Source: Manihot esculenta
Taxonomy: Eukaryota > Streptophyta > Magnoliopsida > Malpighiales > Euphorbiaceae
Assembly: GCF_001659605.2 (NCBI RefSeq)
Contig: NC_035169.2
Location: 17,546,263 to 17,610,262 of the forward strand
DNA: 64,000 nt
Direction: 5' to 3'
The translations under genes and the position numbers were made by a program. Shown here one piece after another: positions 1 to 10,513 of this stretch (positions are counted from its first letter, which is position 1; every line of letters begins with the position of its first letter). Under the pieces are notes generated by a model. The model was not told where the DNA came from. It saw only the letters and a list, made by a program, of their open reading frames with translations, and did not search any database.

Positions 1-420
1 AGGAGAAGATTGTGGTATTGCTGGGGGTGTCTCCTAAGAGAGGGTGATTCGTTATGGGAAAAAGGGTAAACTAACTCTAAGATACATCGGACCCTTTGAA
101 ATCCTGCAAAGGATTGGGAATGTATCCTACGAGTTAGATTTGCCCACTTCAATGGAAGAGATCCATCCGTTTTTCCATGTTTCCACGGTATATGAGTTCG
201 TGTCGGATCCGAGTGAGGTTCTTAAAGGAACCAGAGGTGGAGATCGTAGAGGATCTCACCTATGTTGAGTAGCTAGTACGGACCGCAGACACGCAAGTCA
301 GAAAGTGTGGAAACAAGGAAATCCCGATGGTGAAAGTCCCTTGGAATCACCTTAAGATGAAAAGTGCACCTGGGAGACCGGGAGTTCATACTCCAGTGGT
401 ACCGTGTTTCTCTATAGACT
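1..420 (+). pseudogene. Tekay-like chromovirus pol 3' end (integrase C-terminus and chromodomain), decayed
   Basis: This is the tail of a Ty3/gypsy polyprotein whose rest lies to the left of the window. The readable part (44-268) has the integrase C-terminal signature RYIGPFEIL, then HPFFHVS and FVSDPSEVL, which in this family lead into the chromodomain. Near position 219 one extra base shifts the frame. The chromodomain (DLTYVE, then KEIPMVKV) continues in another frame behind a stop at about 270. Bases 1-43 also need frame changes to match the parallel region at 50900-51000 on the minus strand. The chromodomain in this family is thought to tether integrase to histone marks. Here it cannot be made. 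The gene ends just upstream of the polypurine tract, as expected for a Tekay/Del-type element. Confidence 0.85.
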
Positions 421-480
421 AGAGTTTATGTGTTGTTATGATTGTGTTTATGTTATGTTTATGCATGTGCTAGTTGAGGA

Positions 481-515
481 ACATTCGGGGACGAATGTTC
501 TTAAGGGGGGAAGAA
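481..515 (+). promoter_or_regulatory. Polypurine tract of the left chromovirus
   Basis: TTAAGGGGGGAAGAA lies directly before the LTR start TGTAATACC. It would prime plus-strand DNA synthesis. An imperfect inverted repeat, ACATTCGGGGACGAATGT, sits just upstream. The same arrangement recurs on the minus strand next to 50494. Confidence 0.85.
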
Positions 516-871
516 TGTAATACCCGGCTAGATTTCGGCATCGGAATCCCTACTTTCCGGCGGAATCTCCGTTGGAATCTGGAATTCTGAAGATGCCAGA
601 GTCTTCTAGAAGGGTAAAGTGTGCTTTTAAAATGTTTTCACATAATTTTATGGTTTTTAATGGAAAAGAAATGAGTTTCTAAAGGTTTAGGCCAGGGAGG
701 CATTTGCCAGGTTCGGCCGCCGAAAGTGAAGTTCGGCCGCCGAACATGGGAAGGTTTCGGGAGCACTTTTGGCCTCCGAAAGCTTTATTTGAACGAACCA
801 AGGTTCTGTCGCCGAACATGCATGAGTTTAGGGGGCACGTTAGGCTGCCGAAGGTGGTTGACCAGGCCACC

Positions 872-880
872 TATAAAGAG
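872..880 (+). promoter_or_regulatory. LTR TATA box
   Basis: CTATAAAGAG follows the motif GGCCAC. The corresponding site in the LTR at 63259 and on the minus strand at 59295 reads CTATAAAAGG. This is the likely core promoter for element transcription. Confidence 0.65.
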
Positions 881-1110
881 CCCTCAGATCGGAAATGGGC
901 GAGTTTTCTCCCCATTCTCGAGCTCAGGTGATTTTTTGTCCTCCTTTGGTCGTTTTCATGCTTTCTCTACCCATCCCTCAAGTTTTCATGAGTTCTACCC
1001 TTGTTTTGAAGTTTTGAAGCTTAAATAGAAGTTTGGGAGCTTGGAGGCCTTTGGAGCTTGGATCCTCCACACCTCCGAATCAGGGATCGCACCAACCCTA
1101 GATATTCAAG

Positions 1111-1119
1111 AGGTAAGTG
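1111..1119 (+). promoter_or_regulatory. Splice-donor-like site in LTR
   Basis: AGGTAAGTG lies about 240 bp downstream of the TATA box. The same site is present in the other LTRs that keep this part: 63501 (+), 59055-59063 (-) and 49981-49987 (-). It could be the 5' splice site of a leader intron. No acceptor has been identified. Confidence 0.45.
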
Positions 1120-1524
1120 TAGATCCTTGCTTCCCTTTGTGTTTAATGAAGTTTTAAGAGGTTTTAATGGTTGTGTATGGGTAGATATGCATGTTTAGGC
1201 TTATGTGGGTTTTGTGCCCAATGTGTGTTTATGTGCTGATTGTTGGGGGCTTGGACTAGTGTTTATGCCCTATATGCATGTTGGAGAGTGTATGCATGAT
1301 TGGGAGAGGGCAAGTGAGATTATGGGTTGTTTTAATGGTTTTGGCTTATGTGGGTCATAAGCTATTTATGTATGCTTTTTGATGTTGTTTTTGGAGTTTA
1401 ATCTAGTTGTTAAGCTCCTCTATGAATGGTTAAGGAGTTATGCATGTTTTTGAGAGGTTGAATGCATGTTTAGGATGTTTGGAGGCTTGTTTGTGCATGA
1501 GGTTGAGTTCTGGATGAACTCAGG

Positions 1525-1775
1525 TTCAGCAGCCGAAGGGTCTTTCGGCCGCCGAACCTGCCTGTGGAGGCAGCTTTTGGCTGCCGAACCTTGCCCCCGA
1601 AAGTTGGACTTTCGGCTCTGGAGGGGAGATTCGGCTGCCGAAGGTGCCGCCGAACATGCATGACTTTCGTCTCTGGGAAGGACTTTCGGCTGCCGAAGGT
1701 GCCACTGAAAGTGGCTGAGCTTCGGCTCTGGAGGGACTTTCGGCCGCCGAACCTGCCGCCGAAAGTGTCCTGTTC
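1525..1775 (+). repeat. GC-palindrome minisatellite in chromovirus LTR
   Basis: Irregular direct repeats of the palindrome TTCGGCNGCCGAA are interspersed with CTTTCGGCTCTGGAGGG. Related blocks lie at 710-860, 49425-49715, 50240-50320, 54905-55105, 58645-58775, 59325-59395 and 63795-64000. Open frames across these blocks are by-products of the repeat. Confidence 0.85.
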
Positions 1776-2130
1776 AGCCTTTTCTTGGGTGTTTTCTATG
1801 CATGCTTTGGTGATGTTTTAGGAGGTTTTTGGGGAGTTGTTTATGAGTTGTTTAGAGTGTGTTTGGTCCCTCATTTGAGTCCACCTGTGTAGGATCGGAC
1901 CCGAGGAACCGAGGTGTTCAGCAGTGAGTTAGCTGCTTCAGAGTTTGTCCAAAGCTAGCCAGAGGTGAGTGGAACTGAACTAAGTTTTAAATAAATCGAA
2001 TGTTTTAAGCATGTTCATGCATCATGAATGCCATGTTATGTAATAGGTTATTTGCATTAGAAATTCACGAATATGATACATTGCATAATACGATGGTGAT
2101 GATATGGATGGATATTGGATGATCCTCTAG

Positions 2131-2322
2131 CCCTCAGTATGATATGATATGACATGTTATGAAATGATACGATATGATATGTATGATATGATATGAGATC
2201 GAAGACCAAGTGTGGCCGTATCGCCACTGGCACAGAGTAAGAGAAGACCAGGTGTGGCCGTATCGCCCCTGGCACAGAGTTAGAGAAGACCAGGTATGGC
2301 CGTATCGCCCCTGGCACAAAGT
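2131..2322 (+). repeat. GATAT microsatellite followed by a triple 48 bp hairpin-like repeat
   Basis: 2131-2198 is a run of ATGATATG-type units. 2201-2322 has three copies of a roughly 48 bp unit, each carrying CCAGG (CCAAG in the first) about 18 bases before CCTGG, so each could fold into a hairpin. Equivalent triple repeats with different sequence occur in the other chromovirus LTRs. Confidence 0.8.
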
Positions 2323-3270
2323 ATTGCTGAACTTATTATGATATGAGATTCCTATGTAGAGGGCTATTGGTGACAAATTCATCCTTGATATGATTTGTTT
2401 GTGATGTGATGCATTCCATGAAAGCATACGTTTTAAATCAACTGCTTTTCCTTTATGGTTTCTGTTCACTAGGCTTTTTAGCTCACCCCTCTCCCCTAAC
2501 CCCAGGTTTGCAGGGTCAGAGATAGTTCAGGAGGTCAGCAGGTTATGGTTATGGTCATGATTATGTAATAGGATAGTAGTGGACATGATGTATTTGTAAA
2601 GTTATGTAATAATGTAAAAGTATGTATTGAAATATAAGGATATGTAATGACATGTCATGGTTAGAGTTGTGCTTTGCCCTAGTCATGTATGGTTAATCCC
2701 TTTTGGCACATGATCATTCTCAAATGTTTTAATGATATTTTATGCAAACCAAGCTTAATGTATGATATGTTTCCCCATTGGAGCATTTGATGAGGGCTCC
2801 AGTGTGGGGTTTTAAGTTTATGGATTTGTGCATGCACAGGTTAAGCTTGGTAAAGGAAAGAAAAAGTTTAAAGTTTCATGTTTATGTTTGATCATGTATG
2901 GCATTTAACTGGTTTACAGGATGTATGTTAGGCTTGCTACGGGTCCCGGTGACCTTAAGTCGATCTGGATCCTAGCGCCGGTAGCGGTCCGATTTCCGGA
3001 TCGTTACATCTGTCGCTGCGGGACTCCCTCTCCCGCCTGTATTTCCGTCTCGTGGCCCTGTCTTCTTGCTCGTTCGTCCGCTTTCTGCGATCTTCAGTTT
3101 TCTTTCTTCATTCCCGTTTTACTTTTCAAGATGTACAGGTATTTAGATTGATAGCAATACAAATGGGAGAAAATAAAAAGTCCAAATAGCACCCCGGCGG
3201 TGAGGAGCGTTGTGGAGGAGGAAAAAAAAAAATAGTAGGGGTTTAAGGAAAAAAAATAAAAAAAATAGTT

Positions 3271-3389
3271 AGGGTGCAACACGAGGACTTCCCAAGAGGT
3301 CATCTATCTTAGTACTGCTCTCGCCCAAGCATGTTTAACTTCGGAGTTCTGATGGGATCCGATGCATTAATGATGGTATGATCGCACCC
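3271..3389 (-). rRNA. 5S rRNA copy 1
   Basis: 119 bp and full length. It carries private changes such as TCATCTATC for TCACCCATC and GATGCATTAATGATGG (plus strand). It is the nearest gene to the retrotransposon that breaks the array. Confidence 0.85.
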
Positions 3390-3793
3390 GTTGTGTCCCT
3401 CGCAATCAAATTACACATATGCTTCCCCCACCTCGGCGCGGCGCGGCGCCGTCCCGCCCCTCTCCATCCGGCGCATGGGCCCCGCTCCCGTACCGTGCCT
3501 TCCCCTGCTCCCTCTTCGCCTCCCGTCCCAGTTCCTTCTCCCCTCCCCGTGCTGTTCTGTCGCTGCGAGACTCTCTGCCCCGCCTGCCTTTCCGTCTCGT
3601 GGCCCTGTCTTCTTGCTCGTTCATCCGCTTTCGGCGATCTTCATATTTCTTTCTTCATTCCCGCTTTACTTTTCGAGATGTACAGGTATTTAGATTGATA
3701 GCAATACAAATGGGAGAAAATAAAAAGCCCAAATAGCACCGCTGGCGGTGAGAAGGGCTGCGGAGGAAGAAAAAAATAAAAAAAAAAAGAGTA

Positions 3794-3927
3794 GGGGTGC
3801 AACACGAGGACATCCTAAGAGGTGACATCTTAAGAGGTCACCCATCTTAGTACTGCTCTCGACCAACCATGTTTAACTTCGGAGTTCTGATGGGAACCGG
3901 TGCATTAGTAATGGTATGATCGCACCC
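3794..3927 (-). rRNA. 5S rRNA copy 2, with 15 bp internal duplication
   Basis: 134 bp. A near-repeat of the segment AAGAGGTGACATCTT adds 15 bp in the region of the box C control element, so this copy is probably non-functional. Confidence 0.8.
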
Positions 3928-4339
3928 GTTGTGTCCCTCGCAATCAAATTACACATATGCTTCCCCCACCTCGGCGCGGCGCGGCGCGGCGCCGTCCCGC
4001 CCCTCTCCATCCGGCGTATGGGCCCCGCTCCCGTACCGTGCCTTCCCCTACCCCCTCTTTGCCTCCCGTCCCAGTGCCTTCTCCCCTCCCCGTGCTGCTT
4101 TGTCGCTACGGAACTCCTTCCCACGCCCGTCTTTCCGTCTCGTGGCCCTGTCTTCTTGCTCGTTCGTCCGCTTTCGACGATCTTCAATTTTCTTTCTTTA
4201 TTCCCGTTTTAATTTTCGAGATGTACAGGTATTTAGATTGATAGCAATACAAATGGAAGAAAATAAAAAGCCCAAATAGCACCGCCGGCGGTGAGGAGCG
4301 CTGCGGAGGAGGAAAAAAATACAAAATAAAAAAAAGAGT

Positions 4340-4458
4340 AGGGTGCACGACGAGGACTTCCCAAGAGGTCACCCATCTTAGTACTGCTCTCGTCCAAGCA
4401 CATTTAACTTCAGAGATCTGATGGGATCCGATGCATTAGTGCTAGTATGATCGCACCC
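4340..4458 (-). rRNA. 5S rRNA copy 3
   Basis: 119 bp. It has TGCACGACGAG in place of TGCAACACGAG and AGAGATCTG for GGAGTTCTG (plus strand). Nearly identical to copy 4, one unit (526 bp) away. Confidence 0.85.
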
Positions 4459-4865
4459 GTTTTGTCCCTCGCAATCAAATTACACATACGCTTCCCCCAC
4501 ATCAGTACGGCGCGGCGCCATCCCGCCCCTCTACAACCGGCTCGTGGGCCCCATTCCCGTACCGTGCCTTCCCCTGCACCCTCTACGCCTCCCGTCCCAG
4601 TGCCTTCTCCCCTCCCCGTGCTGCTCCGTCGCTGCGAGACTCCCTTCCCCGCCTGTCTTTCCGTCTCGTGGCCCTGTCTTCTTGCTCGTTCGTCCGCTTT
4701 CGGCGATCTTCATTTTTCTTTCTTCATTCCCGTTTTACTTATCGAGATGTACAAGTATTTAGATTGATAGCAATACAAATGGGAGAAAATAAAAAGCCCA
4801 AATAGCACCGCCGACGGTGAGGAGCGCTGCGGAGGAGGAAAAAAATACAAAATAAAAAAAAGTGT

Positions 4866-4984
4866 AAGATGCACGACGAGGACTTCCCAAGAGGTCACCC
4901 ATCTTAGTACTGCTATCGCCCAAGCACATTTAACTTCAGAGATCTGATGGGATCCGATGCATTAATGCTAGTATGATCGCACCC
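4866..4984 (-). rRNA. 5S rRNA copy 4
   Basis: 119 bp. It shares the unusual TGCACGACGAG and AGAGATCTG changes with copy 3. The two adjacent units are recent tandem duplicates. Confidence 0.85.
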
Positions 4985-5332
4985 GTTTTGTCCCTCGCAA
5001 TCAAATTACACATACGCTTCCCCCACATCAGTACGGCGCGGCGCCATCCCGCCCCTCTCCAACCGGCTCGTGGGCCCCACTCCCGTACCGTGCCTTCCCC
5101 TGCACCCTCTACGCCTCCCGTCCCAGTGCCTTCTCCCCTCCCCGTGCTGCTCCGTCGCTGCGAGACTCCCTTCCCCGCCTGTCTTTCCGTCTCGTGGCCC
5201 TGTCTTCTTGCTCGTTCGTCCGCTTTCGGCGATCTTCATTTTTCTTTCTTCATTCCCGTTTTACTTATCGAGATGTACAAGTATTTAGATTGATAGCAAT
5301 ACAAATGGGAGAAAATAAAAAGCCCAAATAGC

Positions 5333-5680
5333 ACCGCCGGCGGTGAGGACTGTGCGAAGGAGGAAAAAAAATAAAAAAATAGAGTAGCGCGCCGTCCCGC
5401 CCCACTCCATCCGGCGCGTGGGCCCCGCTCCCGTACCGTGCCTTCCCCTACACCCTCTTCGCCTCCCGTCCCAGTGCCTTCTCCCCTCCCCGTGCTGCTC
5501 CGTCACTGCGGGACTCCCTCCCCCGCCTGTCTTTCTATCTAGTGGCCCTGTCTTCTTGCTCGTTCGTCCTCTTTCGGCGATCTTCAATTTTTATTCTTTA
5601 TTCTCGTTTTACTTTTCGAGATGTACAGGTATTTAGATTGATAGCAATACAAATGGGAGAAATTAAAAAGCCCAAATAGC
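5333..5680 (-). repeat. 5S unit lacking the gene (first of a 348 bp pair)
   Basis: After the terminator A-run the sequence jumps straight to GCGCGCCGTCCCGCCCC in the spacer, so the whole gene and its promoter are deleted. Nearly identical to 5681-6028. Confidence 0.85.
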
Positions 5681-6028
5681 ACCGCCGGCGGTGAGGACTG
5701 TGCGAAGGAGGAAAAAAAATAAAAAAATAGAGTAGCGCGCCGTCCCGCCCCACTCCATCCGGTGCGTGGGCCCCGCTCCCGTACCGTTCCTTCCCCTACC
5801 CCCTCTTCGCCTCCCGTCCCAGTGCCTTCTCCCCTCCCCGTGCTGCTCCGTCACTGCGGGACTCCCTGCCCCGCCTGACTTTCTGTCTAGTGGCCCTGTC
5901 TTCTGGCTCGTTCGTCCTCTTTCGGCGATCTTCAATTTTTATTCTTTATTCTTGTTTTACTTTTCGAGATGTACAGGTATTTAGATTGATAGCAATACAA
6001 ATGGGAGAAAATAAAAAGCCCAAATAGC
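5681..6028 (-). repeat. 5S unit lacking the gene (second of a 348 bp pair)
   Basis: Same length and same deletion junction as 5333-5680, showing that the gene-less unit was itself duplicated in tandem. Confidence 0.85.
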
Positions 6029-6319
6029 ACCGTCGGCGGTGAGGAGCGCCTCTCCATCAGGCGCGTGGGCCCCGCTCCCGTACCGTGCCTTCCTCTGCCC
6101 CCTTTTTGCCTCCCGTCCCAGTGCCTTCCCCCCCCCCCCCCGTGATGCTCGACTCCCTCCCCCGCCTGTCTTTCCGTCTAGTGGCCCTGTCTTCTTGCTC
6201 GTTCGTCCGCTTTCGGCGATCTTCAATTTTCTTTCTTTATTCCCGTTTTACTTTTCGAGATATACAGGTATTTAGATTGATAGCAATACGAATGGAAGAA
6301 AATAAAAAGCCCAAATAGC
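6029..6319 (-). repeat. 5S unit lacking gene and terminator, with C homopolymer
   Basis: 291 bp. The deletion is larger and joins GAGGAGCGCC directly to TCTCCATCAGG. A run of about 13 C occurs near 6127. Confidence 0.8.
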
Positions 6320-6380
6320 ACCGCTGGCGGTGAGGAGAACTGCGGAGGAGGAAAAAAAATAAAAAATAAAAAAAAGGGTA

Positions 6381-6499
6381 GGGGTGCAAGACGAGAACTT
6401 CCCAAGAGGTCACCCATCTTAATACTGCTCTCGCCCAAGCACATTTAACTTCAAAGTTCTGATGGGATCCGGTGCATTAGTGCTAGTATGATCGCACCC
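6381..6499 (-). rRNA. 5S rRNA copy 5
   Basis: 119 bp. GCAAGACGAGAAC replaces GCAACACGAGGAC (plus strand). Promoter region intact. Confidence 0.85.
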
Positions 6500-6847
6500 A
6501 TTTTGTCCCTCGCAATCAAATTACACATACGCTTCCCCCACATCGGCACGGCGCGGCGCCGTCCTGTCCCTCTCCATCCGGCGCGTGGGCCCTGCTCCCG
6601 TACCGTGCCTTCCCCTACCCCCTCTTCGCCTCCCGTCCCAGTGCCTTCTCCCCTCCCCGTGCTGCTCCGTCGCTGCGGGACTCCCTCCTCCGCCTGTCTT
6701 TTCATCTCGTGGCCCTATCTTCTTGCTCGTTCGTCCGGTTTCGGCGATCTTCAATTTTCTTTCTTCATTCCTGTTTTACTTTTCGAGATGTACAAGTATT
6801 TAGATTGATAGCAATACAAATGGAAGAAAATAAAAAGCCCAAATAGC

Positions 6848-7194
6848 ACCACCGGCAATGAGGACTATGCGGAGGAGGAAAAAAAATAAAAAAAAAAAGA
6901 GTAGCGCGCCGTCCCGCCCCTCTCCATCCGGCACATGGGCCCCGCTCTCGTACCGTGCCTTCCCCTGCCCCCTCTTTGCCTCCCTTCCCAGTGCCTTCTC
7001 CCCTCCCTGTGCTGCTCCGTCGCTGTGGGTCTCGCTCCCCTGCCTGTCTTTCCGTCTCATGGCCCTGTCTTCTTACTCGTTCGTCCGCTTTCGGCGATCT
7101 TCATTTTTCTTTCTTCATTTCCGTTTTACTTTTCGAGATGTACAGGTATTTAGATTGATAGCAATACAAATGGGAGAAAATAAAAAGCCCAAAT
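6848..7194 (-). repeat. 5S unit lacking the gene
   Basis: Shows the same A-run to GCGCGCCGTCCCGCC junction as the pair at 5333-6028. Its right end carries the solo LTR insertion. Confidence 0.8.
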
Positions 7195-7199
7195 AGCAC

Positions 7200-8873
7200 T
7201 GATAGAGCATATTTTAGCCTATATTATCATGATCTTATTGATGTTTATTTGTACCTATTCTACCTAATTTTGTTCTTTTAATCATGTTTTACAGAGATTA
7301 GGTGTAAAGGAACAATTTGGAGAAAATGCTCTTAAAAATGTCAAAAAGTGCCAAATCTGGAAAAGCCACCTTCGGAAGCACTTTCGGAAGCCGAAAGTCT
7401 AGTCCAGAGGCGAAACTCAACCTCCTTCGGAAGCACTTTCGGAAGCTGAAAGCCAGTCACCTTCGGAAGCACTTTCAGCGGCCGAAAGCCTGGTCCAGAG
7501 CCGAAAGTCACCTATCTTCGGCAGCTCCTTTGGCGGCCGAAACCTTTCTCCAGATCCGAAAGTCCAGCCTCCGAATCTTACCTTAGGCGGCCGAAAGTCC
7601 CTCCGAACAGCCTCCTCCTTATTCAATGAGCCAAATCTTGAAGATCACATGTTTCCCACTTTATGCCATGAACATTCAAAATTCAAATCAAGGCTCCACC
7701 TTCCTCTTTAGTGCATGAATAATGTGAAGAAGGCTTCTTGGACACACTTGGACAACAATTAAAAGACCAAAAAGTCCTTGCAACTCCACACATGCACATA
7801 GAAGGCACAAGGGCACTTTGGGCAGCCTCTAAAAGGTGCATGGACACCCAAGAAACCCTAGGCAGCCTTTCAAGACATATTTAAGATCCTTTTGAAGGCA
7901 AGAAGAGGCAGATTTTGGATCCCCATCTTCTCCAAGGGTTCGGCAGCCCCATCCTTCCCTCTCCACCACTTTAGTTCTTCATCTTTTTGTTTTCTTTTCT
8001 TCTATTTTCTGTTTTGGTTCAGCCATGAGTGGCTGAAACCCTTAATTCTAGTTGAGGATTGGTTGAAACTAAGGTTGTTTAAAGGGTTGTGAGATCTGAA
8101 CATAAAGTGTTTGCTTTTCATTAGTTCAATATTCATGCAATTGTGTGCTTAATTCTAAGATTGCTTTGTTGTTTTGATCAAATTGGCCACTTGATTCTTG
8201 ATTGCAAAGTTAATTGATTGTTAGTTGGGATATTTGTTAGTCCGTAATTGCTGAAAATATTCTGACCTAAGAACACTTGGTGTAAAAACTAAGGAATTGT
8301 ATGATCTAGCAACATCTCATGCGTTTGAGTAGCTAGGATTGGATCTCTCTCATTCTTTATGCAATTGACAATTGTTTTGATGCCTATGGCCCAAGGACGT
8401 TCCTTGGCAATTTGTTAATTAGTAATTGATTAGAGGACGTTCCCTAATTGATTTAATCATAAGGAGAGACATGGTGGTGAGAAGCGTTTTCCACCCCCAT
8501 AACTAATCTATTGAATGAATCAAGAAAACCTAACTTTCAATGATCAACCCAAACAACCAAAGTGGATCCATATTTTCAACTAGACCTTTCTCATATTGAT
8601 TTCCTCTTTTATTTAAATTACTTGCTTTTTTAATTGCTTTCAATAGTTATTAGACCAATCAATCTCAAAACCCCCCTTTTTACTTTATTGCACTTTACTT
8701 TTGATCTACTTGCCTTCAATTGTGCTTTCAGCTGATTCTAATTGGTCTTGTTTGGGAAAAATAGATAAGTACTCAATTCTCTGTGGATTCGATCCTTTAC
8801 CACTATCTGCAGTTGTAAGATTGTTGATAACCATAGAGGTTATTTTTGACCGGCTTCGACAACTGCACTGTCA
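7200..8873 (+). mobile_element. Solo Athila-type LTR inserted in 5S rDNA
   Basis: It starts TGATAGAGCATATTTTAG and ends CACTGTCA. It is flanked by the 5 bp direct repeat AGCAC (7195-7199 and 8874-8878), which is a single site in neighbouring 5S spacers. The 5' end matches, in reverse complement, the LTRs at 42197-44300 and 46793-48909 (TGACAGAGCATAATTTAG). The 3' part, with GTTGTCGAAGCC-like sequence, matches all Athila-type LTRs here. There is no internal domain, so it arose by LTR-LTR recombination. A minisatellite with CTTTCGG and CCGAAAG lies at 7365-7612. Confidence 0.93.
7365..7612 (+). repeat. GC-palindrome minisatellite in Athila-type solo LTR
   Basis: Repeats of CTTCGGAAGCACTTTCGG and GGCGGCCGAAAG, separated by CCAGAGCCGAAAGTC, closely resemble the minisatellite in the chromovirus LTRs, although the two LTR families share no termini. 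Confidence 0.85.
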
Positions 8874-8924
8874 AGCACCGCCGGCGGTGAGGAGCACTGC
8901 GGAGGAGGAAAAAAAAATAGAGTA

Positions 8925-9043
8925 GGGGTGCAACACGAGGACTTCCCAAGAGGTGACCCATCATAGTACTGCTCTCGCCCAAGTACGTTTAATTTCGGAG
9001 TTCTGATGGCATCCGGTGCATAAGTGCTGGTATGATCACACCC
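8925..9043 (-). rRNA. 5S rRNA copy 6, promoter lost
   Basis: 119 bp. The gene is followed by only a few spacer bases before a junction into CCCCGCTCCCGTACC, so the upstream GC and TATA-like positions are deleted. It also has ATGGCATCC for ATGGGATCC. Probably silent. Confidence 0.85.
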
Positions 9044-9360
9044 ATTGTGTCCCCGCTCCCGTACCGTGCCTTCCCCTGCCCCCTCTTCGCCTCCCATCCC
9101 AGTGCCTTCTCCCCTCCCCGTGCTGCTCTGTAGCTGCGGGACTCCCTCCCCCGCCTGTCTTTCCGTCTCGTGGCCCTGTCTTCTTGCTCGTTCATCCGCT
9201 TTCAGCGATCTTCATTTTTCTTTCTTCATTCCCGTTTTACTTTCCGAGATGTACAGGTATTTAGATTGATAGCAGTACAAATGGGAGAAAATAAAAAGCC
9301 CAAAAAGCACCGCCGACGGTGAGGAGCGCTGCGGAGGAGGGAAAAAAAAAAAATAGATTA

Positions 9361-9479
9361 AGGGTGCAACACGAGGACTTCCCAAGAGGTCACCCATCTC
9401 AGTACTGCTCTCGCCCAAGCACGTTTAACTTTGGAGATCTGATGGGATCCGGTGCATTAGCGCTGGTATGATCGCACCC
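9361..9479 (-). rRNA. 5S rRNA copy 7
   Basis: 119 bp with few private changes (TTGGAGATCTG). The upstream region is slightly altered (GTCGCTCATAATC for GTCCCTCGCAATC). Confidence 0.85.
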
Positions 9480-9874
9480 GTTGTGTCGCTCATAATCAAA
9501 TTACACACGCTTCCCCCACCTCGGCGCAGCGCCGTCCCGCCTCTCTCCATCCGGCGCGTGGGACCCGCTCCCGTACTGTGCCTTCCCCTGCCTCCTCTTC
9601 GCCTCCCGTCCCAGTGCCTTCTCCCCTCCCCGTGCTTCTCCGTCGCTGTGGGACTCCCTCCCCAACCTGTCTTTCCGTCTCGTGGCCCTGTCTTCTTGCT
9701 AGTTCGTCCGCTTTCAGTGATCTTCATTTTTCTTTCTTCATTCTCGTTTTACTTTTCGAGATGTACAGGTATTTAGATTGATAGCAATACAAATGGGAGA
9801 AAATAAAAAGCCCAAATAGCACCGCCGGCGGTAAGGAGCGCTGCAGAGAAGGAAAAAAAATAAAAAAAAAAGTA

Positions 9875-9993
9875 TGGGTGCAACACGAGGACTTCCCAAG
9901 AGGTCACCCATCTTAGTACTGCTCCCGCCCAAACACGTTTAACTTCGGAGTTCTGATGGGATCCGATGCATTAGTGCTTGTATGATCGCACCC
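9875..9993 (-). rRNA. 5S rRNA copy 8
   Basis: 119 bp and close to the window consensus, with an intact-looking upstream region. One of the better candidates for a transcribable gene. Confidence 0.88.
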
Positions 9994-10398
9994 ATTGTGT
10001 CCCTCGCAATCAAATTACACATACGCTTCCCCCACCTCAGCGCGGCGCGGCGCCATCCCGCCCCTTTCCATCCGGCGCGTGGGCCTCGCTCCCGTAACGT
10101 GCCTTCCCCTGCCCCCTCTTCGCCTCCCATCCCAATGCCTTCTCCCCTCCCCGTGCTGCTCCGTCGCTGCGGGAATCCCTCCCCCGCCTGTCATTCTGTT
10201 TCGTGGCCCTGTCTTCTTGCTCGTTCGTCCGCTTTCAGCGATCTTCATTTTTCATTCTTCATTCCAGTTTTACTTTTCGAGATGTACAGGTATTTAGATT
10301 GATACCAATACAAATGGGAGAAAATAAAAAGCCCAAATAGTACCGCCGGTGGTGAGGAGCGCTGTGGAGGAGGAAAAAAAATTAAAAAAAAAAGAGTA

Positions 10399-10513
10399 AG
10401 GGTGCAACACGAGGACTTCCCGGTCACCCATCTTAATACTGCTCTCGTCCAAGCAGGTTTAACTTAGGAGTTCTGATGGGATCTAGTGCATTAGTGATGG
10501 TATGATTGCACCC
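10399..10513 (-). rRNA. 5S rRNA copy 9, 4 bp deletion
   Basis: 115 bp. CCCAAGAGGTCACCC is shortened to CCCGGTCACCC (plus strand). The same deletion recurs in copies 13 and 21. Confidence 0.85.

Larger units (their letters stand above)
516..3008 (+). mobile_element. Chromovirus 3' LTR (2493 bp)
   Basis: The LTR starts TGTAATACCCGGCTAG and ends GGATCGTTACA, matching the termini of the LTRs at 41519-50494, 57469-59570, 54590-56302 and 62960 onward. It contains a TATA box at about 872, a splice-donor-like AGGTAAGTG at 1111, GC-palindrome repeats at 710-860 and 1525-1775, a GATAT microsatellite at 2131-2198 and a triple hairpin-like repeat at 2201-2322. Sequence from 3009 is 5S rDNA spacer, so the element inserted into the 5S array. 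Its target duplication is probably TCTGT (3009-3013), but the left partner is outside the window. Confidence 0.92.

Noticed and set aside
704..1821. Open frames rich in FGGR, FGRRT and RLPK motifs, also at 7317-7626, 49332-49859 and 54795-55355
   Set aside because: These translate the GC-palindrome minisatellite in several frames on both strands. There is no codon conservation or domain.
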